A stretch of 64,000 nucleotides of DNA from contig NZ_AP025492.1 of NCBI RefSeq assembly GCF_024347515.1, forward strand, positions 2,356,001-2,420,000, written 5' to 3'. Both the position numbers and the translations under genes were made by a program. The DNA comes from Vibrio gigantis (GTDB taxonomy: Bacteria; Pseudomonadota; Gammaproteobacteria; Enterobacterales; Vibrionaceae). Each line of letters opens with the position of its first letter. Position 1 is the stretch's first letter. The notes beneath the pieces were generated by a model. The model was given only the letters and a program-made list of their open reading frames with translations, was not told the DNA's origin and did no database searches. Shown one piece after another: positions 30,746-40,242 of the stretch.

Positions 30746-30881
30746 ATCCCTACTCCTGTGATTTAGGTTTTTATGTTTTGCTAGTTTTAATATTGTGTTT
30801 GTTGTTACTTATTAACTTACTTGTTGTGTTTTATTGTTCACACCGTCGCAATTTACCTTAGCAACGGTATTTCAATTCTGA

Positions 30882-31652
30882 TTAGTAAATCGATGAGATA
30901 AATTGTTGTAATCGCTCAGATTCAGGTTCCGTAAACAGTTTAGCTGGATCGCCCTGCTCTTCCACTAGACCTTGGTGTAGGAACATGACGTGGTTTGATA
31001 CGTCACGAGCAAAAGCCATTTCATGAGTCACCACGAGCATGGTTCTTCCCTCTTCGGCTAGATCACGCATTACGCCAAGTACTTCGCCTACTAGCTCTGG
31101 GTCTAATGCCGATGTTGGTTCATCAAACAGCATAACTTCAGGGTCAACCGCTAGCGCTCGCGCAATAGCAGCACGCTGTTGTTGTCCTCCTGATAAGTGA
31201 CCTGGGTAGTAATCTTTACGCTCATACAGACCTACTTTTTTAAGTAGTAGCTCTGCATTTTCAATCGCTTGTGCTTTAGGTACACCTAAGACGTGAACAG
31301 GCGCTTCGATAACGTTTTCGAGAACGGTCAGGTGAGACCACAGATTGAAACCCTGAAAAACCATCGCCAAACGAGAACGGATTCGCTGTACTTGTTTTTC
31401 ATTGGCAGGAACAGAAACACCTTGGCGGTTGTTTTTCATTTGAATCAATTCGCCATTAACCCAAATTTCGCCTGCAGTAGGTGTCTCTAATAGATTGATA
31501 CATCTAAGAAAAGTACTTTTACCCGACCCTGAAGAGCCGATAATCGATACTACATCGCCTTTATGCGCAGAAAGTGAAATTCCCTTTAAAACTTCATTTT
31601 GACCAAACGTTTTGTGTAGATCCTTTATGTCCAGCGCTGGTACATCTTTCAT
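30882..31652 (-). CDS. basic amino acid ABC transporter ATP-binding protein (HisP-like)
   Basis: This is the 256-residue ATPase of the importer. Walker A is GSSGSGKST, the Q loop is in MVFQGFNLWSH, the signature is LSGGQQQR, Walker B is VMLFDEPTSALDPELVGEVL, and the switch His is in VVTHEMAFA. The overall pattern is that of HisP. A longer open frame extends to 31742, but the ATG at 31652 (MKDVPALDIKDLHK) is chosen because GGGAGAG lies eight bases upstream and the extra 30 residues have no family match. It heads the operon ATPase-binding protein-permease-permease, the order of E. coli artPIQM. Confidence 0.92.
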   Translation of the reverse strand: MKDVPALDIKDLHKTFGQNEVLKGISLSAHKGDVVSIIGSSGSGKSTFLRCINLLETPTAGEIWVNGELIQMKNNRQGVSVPANEKQVQRIRSRLAMVFQGFNLWSHLTVLENVIEAPVHVLGVPKAQAIENAELLLKKVGLYERKDYYPGHLSGGQQQRAAIARALAVDPEVMLFDEPTSALDPELVGEVLGVMRDLAEEGRTMLVVTHEMAFARDVSNHVMFLHQGLVEEQGDPAKLFTEPESERLQQFISSIY

Positions 31653-31788
31653 GCGCTTTCTCTCCCAAGTTTGTGAAAATGCAAGGTACTCCGACCTTTT
31701 CATGCGATACAAACTAGCACCCCACGGAGCAACATGCAACAAATTATTAACCTGTCAATTGGGAATAAATAGCGATTCACTCTGACTT

Positions 31789-31818
31789 ATTATGCACTAG
31801 GTAGCGTTTTCCTCTCAA
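31789..31818 (-). promoter_or_regulatory. candidate promoter of the ABC operon
   Basis: On the minus strand TTGAGA (complement of 31813-31818) and CATAAT (complement of 31789-31794) are 18 bases apart, with a TG just before the -10. A GAAT-N8-ATTC inverted repeat follows near the expected start (about 31763-31779). It is not a good ArgR box. Confidence 0.35.
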
Positions 31819-31837
31819 TTCCATGAATAAGAATCAT

Positions 31838-31864
31838 AAAAAAACCCCGATTGACGGGGCTTTT
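31838..31864 (-). terminator. terminator of the glycine-tract lipoprotein gene
   Basis: CCCCG pairs with CGGGG over a 5-base loop; a run of A residues (31838-31844) makes the U tract in the minus direction. Confidence 0.75.
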
Positions 31865-31889
31865 ATGTTTCGCTTTTGTTAACTCAACA

Positions 31890-33353
31890 CTATTTACTAA
31901 TCATTAAATAGTTTTGATTCTGGACCTTCACACCTGTTTTATTTAGGGCAACTTCATTAATAACAAGCCCGTCCAAGTCTTCATCCAAATCAGTGACGTT
32001 ACCGTGCGCGAATGCAGTCAAGAAGTCGTAACCTGTAATGTCTGACTCTTCTGTTTCGATTAGAACTGTCTGGTGGATAGGATCTACAGATGGATCTAGC
32101 TGTAACTCATTCTTTATAGTATTAGAGTAGTCATAGTAATAAAGTTCGGGAACTACTAGTGTATTTTCTAAGTGAGTAAACAGCTTATGTGTCAGTTTAT
32201 GGAGGCCGCTACTTAAGCTTTCTGTCGTATAAGCGACTCTCATCTTTCCGACTTCATCCGTAAAGCTAAAATCAAGATCTAAATTATTACCCGATAGTGT
32301 CGGCAAGTTAGCTGGCAAAGAATTCAAGTCAAATAAAGAATCAGTCGCAACGCTTACATCCCAAGCGCCTTCAACATACAACTTCTTGTTAAGATCAATA
32401 TTCCAACCATTTAATGGAGTATCCGACTCAACACTCAAGCTCCAACTTTCAGTACTTGGAGTATCTGGATGTGTAAAGTCTGCCTGAGTGCTAGGAATCG
32501 TTACTATGTCGTAGCTAAATTCGCCCTGACTAACCTTAATCTCAACACTCGAGTAATCAAAGTCATTTGTGTGCGTCAGTTGAGCTTTGTTTCCTGCCAT
32601 ACTTACCAAATCTAAAGTACTAGCGTTACTCCAATCACGCACACCGTATTGATGCAAATAATCACCCTTGAACTGCGTAACAATAGTTGATTCAGTTGTC
32701 CCATTCGGTAAGGCACGCGCATCTAGACTATCAATCGAATATGTCGGTACTGACTCTTCAGCTAACTGCGATTGAAAAATATAGTTTCCGCCTTCAGATA
32801 CTACAGCACTATAAGACAAGTCATTACGTGTGGTTCTACTAAAGTTCTCACCTTTGTTACAGCTACTAACAGCTTCGCGATTCATACCAAATGTCGCATT
32901 CCTAAGCGTTAAGTCTTCTAAGTACTCTTTAGAAAATGTATTCGCAGTAAAATGCGTATTGTTAGCTTCACGAATTTGGAACGTAATAAAGCCATCATCA
33001 GGTATACCTTCCAAAGTAAATGATAACTTCAAGTTACTAGGAGCAATTAAATCACCAACCCTTGCCCCCGATGCATCCGAGTAGTAGGCAATCACATTTT
33101 CATTATTTAGTTGTGACTCAATCGCAGGTTGGTAAGTCAATACCGTTGTCTGTTGACTACTATTCTCTCCGCGCTCATAGACTGTGCAGTTTGAAGTATT
33201 GTTACTCTCAAGAATTGTGTTCGGGGCAGAAAACATAAAGTCAAACTTTGTTGATGGCGCACCACCGCCACCACCACCGCCGCCGCTTCCACCACAACCA
33301 ACCAGTAGTCCTGAGATCATTGCCGCTAGTGGCAACATTTGTCTATTTTTCAT
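31890..33353 (-). CDS. lipoprotein of unknown function with poly-glycine linker
   Basis: I do not recognise a domain. The 487-residue product starts with a lipoprotein signal (MKNRQMLPLAAMISGLLVGC), then a linker of nearly pure glycine (GGSGGGGGGGG), then a long beta-rich, acidic, Ser/Thr-rich region with no membrane segments. Two cysteines (in SNCTVYER and SSCNKGE) could form a disulfide. The most likely place is the outer membrane, facing periplasm or surface. A longer open frame to 33566 has no ribosome binding site or family-like sequence; the ATG at 33353 has AGGACGGA upstream. It is divergent from the DUF3360 gene, with an FNR-like box between them. Confidence 0.75.
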   Translation of the reverse strand: MKNRQMLPLAAMISGLLVGCGGSGGGGGGGGAPSTKFDFMFSAPNTILESNNTSNCTVYERGENSSQQTTVLTYQPAIESQLNNENVIAYYSDASGARVGDLIAPSNLKLSFTLEGIPDDGFITFQIREANNTHFTANTFSKEYLEDLTLRNATFGMNREAVSSCNKGENFSRTTRNDLSYSAVVSEGGNYIFQSQLAEESVPTYSIDSLDARALPNGTTESTIVTQFKGDYLHQYGVRDWSNASTLDLVSMAGNKAQLTHTNDFDYSSVEIKVSQGEFSYDIVTIPSTQADFTHPDTPSTESWSLSVESDTPLNGWNIDLNKKLYVEGAWDVSVATDSLFDLNSLPANLPTLSGNNLDLDFSFTDEVGKMRVAYTTESLSSGLHKLTHKLFTHLENTLVVPELYYYDYSNTIKNELQLDPSVDPIHQTVLIETEESDITGYDFLTAFAHGNVTDLDEDLDGLVINEVALNKTGVKVQNQNYLMISK

Positions 33354-33573
33354 CGATTTCCGTCCTGTTTGTGGCAACAGCGCGCCAAAATTAAGTCTCT
33401 GCGGGTGATAAAGCAAAAAACACGCCAAGCATTTAAAAGACTTACTTGTTTTTCTGATAGAAATGTAATGAAGTGGGATAAACGTCAATTTGTGAAAATA
33501 AATTACACGATTCATCAATGGGAAGTTAATGAATCGCTGCGTTTTGTAGCTTTCTTTCACATACACTCATAAA

Positions 33574-33587
33574 GTGATCAAGATCAA
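33574..33587. promoter_or_regulatory. FNR-like box upstream of the DUF3360 gene
   Basis: GTGAT-CAAG-ATCAA differs from the FNR consensus TTGAT-N4-ATCAA in one base. It lies 203 bases before the DUF3360 gene and about 220 bases before the divergent lipoprotein gene, in a 436-base gap (33354-33789). FNR control would suit a gene next to pflB. Nothing else was called in the gap. Confidence 0.5.
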
Positions 33588-33789
33588 TCACCCTAAAGGG
33601 TAAGCTTGTTAGACTCCTCAGCAAAGAATAAGGCATTAAAAATGCCAAACATTTCTTTTAACTTAGCTGCATAAAGCACATCAAGACCGTGCAACATAAT
33701 GTTAATAAGTTATAACTAAGAAATAACGCAATTACGCGAACTTATAGAATTCAATTTTAGAATTACTAACATAAAAATATGAGGAATCT

Positions 33790-35331
33790 ATGTCAGACGT
33801 TGTGAATAATGCGAACTCTGAAGTAGAAGAGAAAAGCTATAAAGAACTACACCGCCCTGCTTCTGAATTTGAGAGCCGCTCAGATTATCTAGATCATGAG
33901 CTTCAAATCATGAAGCCTCGACGCTTCGGTTTAAACCTTCCTGGTCGTGATTTCCGCTTCGAACTTGAAGACCTTGTTCCTGCACTTGCTGGTACCATTG
34001 GTATTATCGCGATGTACTCAGCAGTAATGATGTCTTGGGCTGATGGCCTTACTCAAGCTTGGGATCACGTAAACCTCGGCAAAGAGTTTGCGATTGAAGT
34101 CGCTCGTGTAGAAATGCTTATCCCTGCACTGCTGTTCTGTATCCTTGCTTCTGGTTTCTTTAACCCTAAAGCAAACCTTGCCGGTAACCACGGCCCAATG
34201 ATTCCTCTTATTGGTACCATCGCTTTAGCTGGTGCTCACCCTCTTGCATTGGCAATTCTTATTGGTGTCTTCGGTCTAATCCTAAGTTTCCTAAAAGGCG
34301 GCTCCAAGCTGGTTAATCTTACTTCGGAAGGTACCGCTGGTGGCTTGCTCATTTTCTTAGGCCTAACGGGCACCATGAGCCAAATTAACTCGATTCAAGC
34401 ATGGGCGGTTGGTCTTCAATCTTCTACTGTAGAAGCGGGAAGCATGGGCTACGTTGGTTTAATCGTTCTTGCTATTACTATTGCTATCTACGCTTTCTTA
34501 GCAAAAGTGAACAAGCGTTGGTTAGCTATCCCCGTTTGTGCATTCACAGGCCTTGCTATTGCTTTAGCACTAGGTGCTGGTTTCGATATCGTATTCGAAA
34601 CTGAAATGGGTATTCCAAACCTAAATCCAGTTTACTGGTGGGGTTCTACTTCTGAAGGTTGGATGCTTGGCTTGCCAAACGTTGAACACTTCATTGCATC
34701 TCTACCATTTGCAATTCTTGCAGTAGCTATGTGGTCTCCTGACTTCCTAGGTCACCGTATCTTCCAAGAACTTAACTACCCTAAGAAATCTGAAAAAGTA
34801 CTTATGGACGTAGATGACACAATGACTATGTGTTCAGTTCGCCAAATGGTTGGTACTGCAGTTGGTGGTGGTAACATCACATCTTCTTGGGGTACTTACA
34901 TGATCCCAGCAGCAATCGCGAAACGTCCAATTCCTGGCGGCGCAATCTTGCTTGGTTCTCTATGTATTATTGTTGCGATTCTTGGTTTCCCAATGGACGT
35001 TGCAGTATGGCCACCAGTGATGCGTGTAGCGCTACTTGTAGGTGTATCTCTGCCTCTACTGGAAGCGGGTATGCAAATGGTTAAGGATTCAAAAGATTCT
35101 CAAGCAGCTGGTATCTGTATCTTCGGCTCAGCGGTTGTTAACCCAGTACTAGCATGGGCACTGACTATGCTTCTTGATAACAACGGTCTAATTGGTGATA
35201 AAGAACGTGCGAAGCGTCTATCATTTGTAGACAAGATTGTTATCCCAGTTGGCGTTTTAGTTATCTGTCTAGTAGCAATGCTTGCAGTTGGTATGCTAGA
35301 AAGTCAATATGGCCTAAAAGCTTGGCTATAA
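33790..35331 (+). CDS. DUF3360 multi-pass membrane protein, probable transporter
   Basis: The 513-residue protein belongs to a family I recognise as DUF3360, found mostly in Vibrio and relatives. It has a soluble N-terminus of about 65 residues, then about 12 hydrophobic segments. Recurring small-residue helices (TSEGTAGGLLIFLGLTGTMSQ, VGTAVGGGNITSSWGTYMIPAAIA) and a MWSPDFLGHRIFQEL segment look like a secondary transporter of the NCS2/SulP-like type, but that is inference. GAGGA precedes the start. It is followed by a terminator and then pflB, with an FNR-like box upstream, so a role in moving a fermentation substrate or product such as formate or pyruvate is plausible but untested. Codons are strongly biased, as in pflB, which suggests high expression. 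Confidence 0.75.
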   Translation: MSDVVNNANSEVEEKSYKELHRPASEFESRSDYLDHELQIMKPRRFGLNLPGRDFRFELEDLVPALAGTIGIIAMYSAVMMSWADGLTQAWDHVNLGKEFAIEVARVEMLIPALLFCILASGFFNPKANLAGNHGPMIPLIGTIALAGAHPLALAILIGVFGLILSFLKGGSKLVNLTSEGTAGGLLIFLGLTGTMSQINSIQAWAVGLQSSTVEAGSMGYVGLIVLAITIAIYAFLAKVNKRWLAIPVCAFTGLAIALALGAGFDIVFETEMGIPNLNPVYWWGSTSEGWMLGLPNVEHFIASLPFAILAVAMWSPDFLGHRIFQELNYPKKSEKVLMDVDDTMTMCSVRQMVGTAVGGGNITSSWGTYMIPAAIAKRPIPGGAILLGSLCIIVAILGFPMDVAVWPPVMRVALLVGVSLPLLEAGMQMVKDSKDSQAAGICIFGSAVVNPVLAWALTMLLDNNGLIGDKERAKRLSFVDKIVIPVGVLVICLVAMLAVGMLESQYGLKAWL

Positions 35332-35373
35332 TGGTTCTTACTACACAAAAGTAGTATTGGGATTAAAAAAAAG

Positions 35374-35406
35374 TTTGGGTGGCAACCCCTGTCACTCAAA
35401 TTTTTT
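35374..35406 (+). terminator. terminator after the DUF3360 gene
   Basis: TTTGGGTG (35374-35381) pairs with CACTCAAA (35393-35400), one G-U pair, followed by six T residues. Confidence 0.65.
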
Positions 35407-35505
35407 CAACTTTTTTTGGCATTTATTGATTTAGTTTAAGGTTTGCAGGAATTTTTTAGCGTAGTCTTGAATACATAGAGTAAAGACAACATATAAAATG
35501 TAGTG

Positions 35506-35550
35506 ACAATATATATAACCATATGAATCTAATATGCTCATATATATTGT
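35506..35550. promoter_or_regulatory. AT-rich inverted repeat in the pflB upstream region
   Basis: ACAATATATAT (35506-35516) and ATATATATTGT (35540-35550) form an 11-bp inverted repeat with a 23-base spacer. The 307-base gap before pflB (35332-35638) also contains a weak FNR-like site (TTGAT-TTAG-TTTAA, 35426-35439). The repeat may be a regulator site or an mRNA leader hairpin. Confidence 0.4.
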
Positions 35551-35638
35551 TATTAATAAGAGTGTACTACCCTTTCGAGGGGCGCTGGCTCAACAGTGTT
35601 AATGTACGTATTTTTTCTACTAAAAAGGTAGGTATGTC

Positions 35639-37915
35639 ATGGCAGAGCAATTTGCTAAAGCTTGGGAAGATTTTGCTGCAGGTGAGTGGCAAAGCGAAGT
35701 AAACGTTCGTGATTTCATTCAAAAGAACTACACGCCGTATGAAGGCGACGAGTCTTTCCTAGTTTCTGAGGGTACTGAAGCAACTAACAAGCTTTGGTCT
35801 TCGGTAATGGAAGGTATCAAACAGGAAAACGCAACTAAAGCACCTGTAGATTTCGATACTTCTGTTATCTCTACCATCACTGCTCACGATGCAGGTTACA
35901 TTGAGAAAGATCTTGAGACTATCGTTGGTCTACAAACTGAGAAGCCACTAAAACGTGCAATCATCCCTAACGGTGGTGTACGTATGGTTGAAGGTTCTTG
36001 TAAAGCATACGGTGAAACTCTTGACCCAATGGTTTCAAAAATCTACTCAGAATACCGTAAAACACACAATGCTGGTGTTTTCGATATCTACACTCCTGAT
36101 ATCCTAAAATGTCGTAAATCTGGTGTTCTGACTGGTCTTCCTGATGCTTACGGCCGTGGTCGTATCATTGGTGACTACCGTCGTGTTGCACTTTACGGTA
36201 TTGATTTCCTAATGAAAGATAAAGCTGCTCAATTCGCTTCTCTACAAGAGCGTTTCGAGAATGGCGAAGATCTTGCTGCAACTATGCAATTGCGTGAAGA
36301 GATCTCTGAGCAACATCGTGCTCTAGGTCAAATCAAGCAAATGGCAGAGAAATACGGTTTCGATATCTCTGAGCCAGCTCAAACTGCTCAAGAAGCTATC
36401 CAGTGGACTTACTTCGGCTACCTAGCTGCTGTTAAATCTCAAAACGGTGCTGCTATGTCTCTAGGTCGTACTTCGACTTTCCTAGACATCTACATCGAAC
36501 GTGATATCGCTGCTGGCAAAATCACAGAAGACCAAGCACAAGAAATGATCGACCACTTCGTAATGAAGCTGCGTATGGTTCGTTTCCTACGTACTCCTGA
36601 GTACGATGAGCTATTCTCTGGCGACCCAATCTGGGCAACAGAGTCTATGGGTGGTATGGGTATCGACGGTCGTACGCTAGTAACGCGTTCGAACTTCCGT
36701 TTCCTAAACTCTCTATACACTATGGGTCCTTCTCCAGAGCCAAACATCACTGTTCTTTGGTCTGAGCAACTACCTGACGGCTTCAAACGTTTCTGTGCGA
36801 AGGTATCTATCGATACTTCTTCTATCCAGTACGAAAATGATGACCTAATGCGTCCTGACCTTGGTTCTGATGATTACGCTATCGCTTGTTGTGTATCTCC
36901 AATGATCGTTGGTAAGCAAATGCAGTTCTTCGGAGCTCGTGCTAACCTTGCGAAAACAATGCTTTACGCAATCAACGGCGGTGTGGACGAAAAACTTAAG
37001 ATGCAAGTTGGTCCTAAAGAAGCGCCAATGACTGACGCAGTTCTTGATTACGATAAAGTAATGGACCGTCTAGATCACTTCATGGACTGGTTAGCTAAGC
37101 AATACGTGACTGCACTAAACAGCATTCACTACATGCACGACAAGTACAGCTACGAAGCGTCTCTAATGGCTCTTCATGACCGTGACGTTCGTCGTACTAT
37201 GGCTTGTGGTATTGCTGGTCTATCTGTTGCAGCTGACTCACTGTCTGCAATCAAATTCGCGACTGTTAAACCAATCCGCGACGAAGATGGCATCGCAACT
37301 GACTTCGAAATCGAAGGCGATTACCCTAAATACGGTAACAACGACTCTCGTGTAGATGACATTGCTTGTGAACTAGTTTCTACGTTCATGAACAAGATCC
37401 GTAAGCTTAAGACTTACCGTGATTCAATCCCTACACAGTCAGTTCTTACTATTACGTCTAACGTGGTTTACGGTAAGAAAACAGGTAACACTCCAGACGG
37501 TCGTCGTGCTGGCGCTCCTTTCGCTCCTGGTGCTAACCCAATGCACGGTCGTGATGAGAAAGGCGCTGTAGCTTCACTAACGTCTGTAGGTAAACTACCG
37601 TTTGCTGACGCACAAGATGGTATCTCTTACACGTTCTCTATCGTGCCAAACGCACTAGGTAAAGAACAAGACAGCCAACGTGCTAACCTTGCAGGTCTAA
37701 TGGATGGTTACTTCCACCACGAAGCTGGCATTGAAGGTGGTCAACACCTTAACGTTAACGTTCTTAACCGCGAAACTCTTGAAGACGCAGTTAAGCACCC
37801 TGAGAAATACCCTCAGCTGACAATCCGTGTATCTGGTTACGCTGTTCGCTTTAACTCTCTAACTGCAGAGCAACAAGCTGACGTAATCGCACGTACATTT
37901 ACTGAGTCTCTATAA
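35639..37915 (+). CDS. pflB: formate acetyltransferase (pyruvate formate-lyase)
   Basis: PFL cleaves pyruvate with CoA to acetyl-CoA and formate during anaerobic growth. At 758 residues it is full length. The catalytic Cys-Cys pair is in AIACCVSPM and the glycyl radical site is in [13 protein letters not shown] near the C-terminus, where the conserved RVSGYAV Gly is the radical residue made by Pfl[18 protein letters not shown] is the standard start, with AGGTAGGT upstream. It is separated from the DUF3360 gene by a terminator and a 232-base leader region, and is followed by its own terminator. Codon bias is strong, as expected for an abundant enzyme. Confidence 0.98.
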   Translation: MAEQFAKAWEDFAAGEWQSEVNVRDFIQKNYTPYEGDESFLVSEGTEATNKLWSSVMEGIKQENATKAPVDFDTSVISTITAHDAGYIEKDLETIVGLQTEKPLKRAIIPNGGVRMVEGSCKAYGETLDPMVSKIYSEYRKTHNAGVFDIYTPDILKCRKSGVLTGLPDAYGRGRIIGDYRRVALYGIDFLMKDKAAQFASLQERFENGEDLAATMQLREEISEQHRALGQIKQMAEKYGFDISEPAQTAQEAIQWTYFGYLAAVKSQNGAAMSLGRTSTFLDIYIERDIAAGKITEDQAQEMIDHFVMKLRMVRFLRTPEYDELFSGDPIWATESMGGMGIDGRTLVTRSNFRFLNSLYTMGPSPEPNITVLWSEQLPDGFKRFCAKVSIDTSSIQYENDDLMRPDLGSDDYAIACCVSPMIVGKQMQFFGARANLAKTMLYAINGGVDEKLKMQVGPKEAPMTDAVLDYDKVMDRLDHFMDWLAKQYVTALNSIHYMHDKYSYEASLMALHDRDVRRTMACGIAGLSVAADSLSAIKFATVKPIRDEDGIATDFEIEGDYPKYGNNDSRVDDIACELVSTFMNKIRKLKTYRDSIPTQSVLTITSNVVYGKKTGNTPDGRRAGAPFAPGANPMHGRDEKGAVASLTSVGKLPFADAQDGISYTFSIVPNALGKEQDSQRANLAGLMDGYFHHEAGIEGGQHLNVNVLNRETLEDAVKHPEKYPQLTIRVSGYAVRFNSLTAEQQADVIARTFTESL

Positions 37916-37945
37916 GCTCACGCTCAATAGACAGTAAATAATATT

Positions 37946-37973
37946 AGCCCCGCCAATGTGCGGGGCTTTTTTA
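37946..37973 (+). terminator. pflB terminator
   Basis: AGCCCCGC (37946-37953) pairs with GCGGGGCT (37960-37967), followed by a T run. Confidence 0.9.
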
Positions 37974-38115
37974 TATCTGTTGTAAATCGCACAAGCTTAA
38001 CCCATCCCTCGAAGTGTTAGATTGAGCAAAAAAGCACCCTTCCATTCACTTTTTTTCCACAAATTCTGTCAAATTACGGTAATATCGCGGTTCATAATTT
38101 AAGAGTAACTGCTCC

Positions 38116-39117
38116 ATGAAATACCTGCGTTGTTTACCCCTGATTCTTCTCTCCTTTTCATCTTTGGCATCTGATCGTTCTACAGTCACTTTTGCTTTAG
38201 ATAATGATGGTATTTTTGGTGTCGACCAAGACTATACCAACGGCTTATTTCTGGGTTACACATCATCAAGTATTACGCCACACAACTGGGTAAAGCCATT
38301 GAGCCTTTCTTACTGGGGCGCAAGCTCTCTAGATAAGTGGGAGGTCACGATTGGCCACAAAATGTATACGCCTTCAGATATTGAGTTGGAAACACCATCT
38401 GCCAATGATCGCCCGTATGCTGGCTACTTACACACAGAGTTCAATTACATCAGCTTGAATCCACAACAAGCTCAGCGCTTTAACATCACATTTGGTACAA
38501 CAGGCGAACGTGCACTTTCAGAAGATGCTCAAAAGCTGGTTCACTCGATCACTAAATCGGATGAGCCTATGGGTTGGGAATACCAAATTGATGATGAGTG
38601 GGCGGGAAGCGTTGGTTATTTAAGCCATTTCAACCTGATGCGAAATCAAGCGTTAGTGAATACTGACTACGAAATCTCTAACGTTTCTGAAATCAACGTG
38701 GGTAACTTTAGAAGTGATATCTCGACTGGCTTTATGTTTCGTTGGGGTACAGATTTGGGCGGTAACTTTGGTGCTGCTCACATCACCACGGAAAACCCAT
38801 TCAAACCCGGCATGATCGGTGCTTCAAATTCTGGCTGGTTTACCTACGCAGGCCTTGAAGGTCGTTACCGATTCAACGACCTGACTATCGAAGGCGATCG
38901 CTCAGGTGTTGATGAGTACGCTCATAAAAACAACGAAGATCCTGCTATCTACGATGTAACATTAGAGAACATTCAAGCGACAGCTGTGCTTGGTGTGGCT
39001 TGGTATAACCGATACGTTGGTGCCTCTTTCGCGCTAACAGCAAAAACACCGGATTACGAAGAAGCAAAAGAGTCGGTATACACCACTGGCGGTATCACAA
39101 TGTTTGCTTTCTTCTAG
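38116..39117 (+). CDS. lpxR: LpxR-family lipid A 3'-O-deacylase (DUF2219)
   Basis: LpxR is an outer-membrane barrel that removes the 3'-acyloxyacyl group from lipid A. The 333-residue protein has a signal peptide (MKYLRCLPLILLSFSSLAS) and ends MFAFF with a C-terminal Phe. The family N-terminus FALDNDGIFGVDQDYTNGLFLGY contains the Asn-Asp and Thr residues that correspond to catalytic or calcium-binding positions in Salmonella LpxR, and DRPYAGYLHTEF follows. Enzyme activity is inferred by homology. It lies between pflB and pflA but has terminators on both sides, so it is not in one transcript with them. Confidence 0.85.
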   Translation: MKYLRCLPLILLSFSSLASDRSTVTFALDNDGIFGVDQDYTNGLFLGYTSSSITPHNWVKPLSLSYWGASSLDKWEVTIGHKMYTPSDIELETPSANDRPYAGYLHTEFNYISLNPQQAQRFNITFGTTGERALSEDAQKLVHSITKSDEPMGWEYQIDDEWAGSVGYLSHFNLMRNQALVNTDYEISNVSEINVGNFRSDISTGFMFRWGTDLGGNFGAAHITTENPFKPGMIGASNSGWFTYAGLEGRYRFNDLTIEGDRSGVDEYAHKNNEDPAIYDVTLENIQATAVLGVAWYNRYVGASFALTAKTPDYEEAKESVYTTGGITMFAFF

Positions 39118-39160
39118 CCATCAGCTGGGCTTTCATCCTTTACTTTTCAAGTTTAATAAG

Positions 39161-39193
39161 GGCAATCATCTTCACAGGTGATTGCCTTTATTT
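39161..39193 (+). terminator. terminator after lpxR
   Basis: GGCAATCA (39161-39168) pairs with TGATTGCC (39179-39186), followed by a T-rich tail. Confidence 0.75.
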
Positions 39194-39280
39194 TTAAAGA
39201 CCTCGTTACCATTTGACCCTATTTTATGTACCGTTTTTGTAATAAAATAAAGAGTATAAATTCCTCTACGAGAATAGCTC

Positions 39281-40021
39281 ATGTCTACAACTGGTCGCAT
39301 TCACTCATTCGAATCTTGTGGTACTGTCGATGGCCCTGGAATCCGCTTTATTGTGTTTCTTCAAGGCTGCTTAATGCGTTGTATGTACTGTCATAACCGT
39401 GATACATGGGATCTTCATGATGGAAAGGAAGTAACGGTTGAAGAGATCATCAACGAAGCAAAATCATACCGTCATTTCATGAAAGCATCGGGCGGTGGTA
39501 TTACCTGCTCTGGTGGTGAAGCGATGCTACAACCTGAGTTTGTACGTGACTTTTTCCGCGCAGCTCAAGCTGAAGGCATCCACACTTGTCTTGATACTAA
39601 CGGCTACATTCGTAAGCACACTGAAGTGGTTGATGAAGTACTAGAAGCCTCTGACCTAGTGATGCTCGATCTTAAGCACATGCGAGATGAGATTCACCAC
39701 GATTTCATTGGCGTATCAAACAGACGTACTTTAGATTTTGCACGCTACCTACACAAAATCGGTAAGAAGACGTGGATTCGTTATGTGATTGTTCCTGGCT
39801 ACACGGATACGCCTGAAGATGCTCATCTTTTGGGTGAATTCATCAAAGACATGGACAACATTGAAAAAGTAGAACTGCTTCCATACCACAAGCTTGGTGC
39901 TCATAAATGGGAAGCGCTTGGTTTTGACTACCCGCTTGAAGGAACAAATCCTCCAAGCAAAGAGAAAATGGACGAGATTGTTGCTGTTCTAAGCCAGTAC
40001 CATTCAAACGTAAAATACTAA
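39281..40021 (+). CDS. pflA: pyruvate formate-lyase 1-activating enzyme
   Basis: PflA is the radical SAM enzyme that makes the glycyl radical on PFL. The 246-residue protein has the CxxxCxxC cluster motif at Cys30, Cys34 and Cys37 ([14 protein letters not shown]), the SAM-binding GGE-like motif in [17 protein letters not shown], and the C-terminal [18 protein letters not shown] segment characteristic of PFL activases. In enterobacteria pflA follows pflB directly; here lpxR is inserted between them. GAGAA precedes the start and a terminator follows. Confidence 0.97.
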   Translation: MSTTGRIHSFESCGTVDGPGIRFIVFLQGCLMRCMYCHNRDTWDLHDGKEVTVEEIINEAKSYRHFMKASGGGITCSGGEAMLQPEFVRDFFRAAQAEGIHTCLDTNGYIRKHTEVVDEVLEASDLVMLDLKHMRDEIHHDFIGVSNRRTLDFARYLHKIGKKTWIRYVIVPGYTDTPEDAHLLGEFIKDMDNIEKVELLPYHKLGAHKWEALGFDYPLEGTNPPSKEKMDEIVAVLSQYHSNVKY

Positions 40022-40050
40022 TCTAGACTTACGTTCATAGTGATTTCAAA

Positions 40051-40077
40051 CGCCTCAATTTCGATTGGGGCGTTTTC
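40051..40077 (+). terminator. pflA terminator
   Basis: A 9-bp stem (40051-40059 with 40064-40072) closed by a TTCG tetraloop is followed by T residues. Confidence 0.85.
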
Positions 40078-40242
40078 TTATTCGAGCCAAACAGCCCTTT
40101 CACTTTTCTTTACAACTTTTGTTTATCAATTCAAAAAATCATATTAAATCTGTGTTGAGATCATGTTTCCACTCGTAGGAATGCTGTTACTCTTACTTCA
40201 ACAAAAGAATACAACATTTAGTTTTTTAGTGAGGCTTCTCCC

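Noticed and set aside
31758..31838. Possible ArgR boxes upstream of the basic amino acid transporter
   Set aside because: GAAT-N8-ATTC and a TGAAT-AAGA-ATCAT element are both too far from the ARG box consensus in spacing or sequence to call.
35426..35439. FNR site directly before pflB
   Set aside because: TTGAT-TTAG-TTTAA matches only one half-site well; mentioned only as a weak site.
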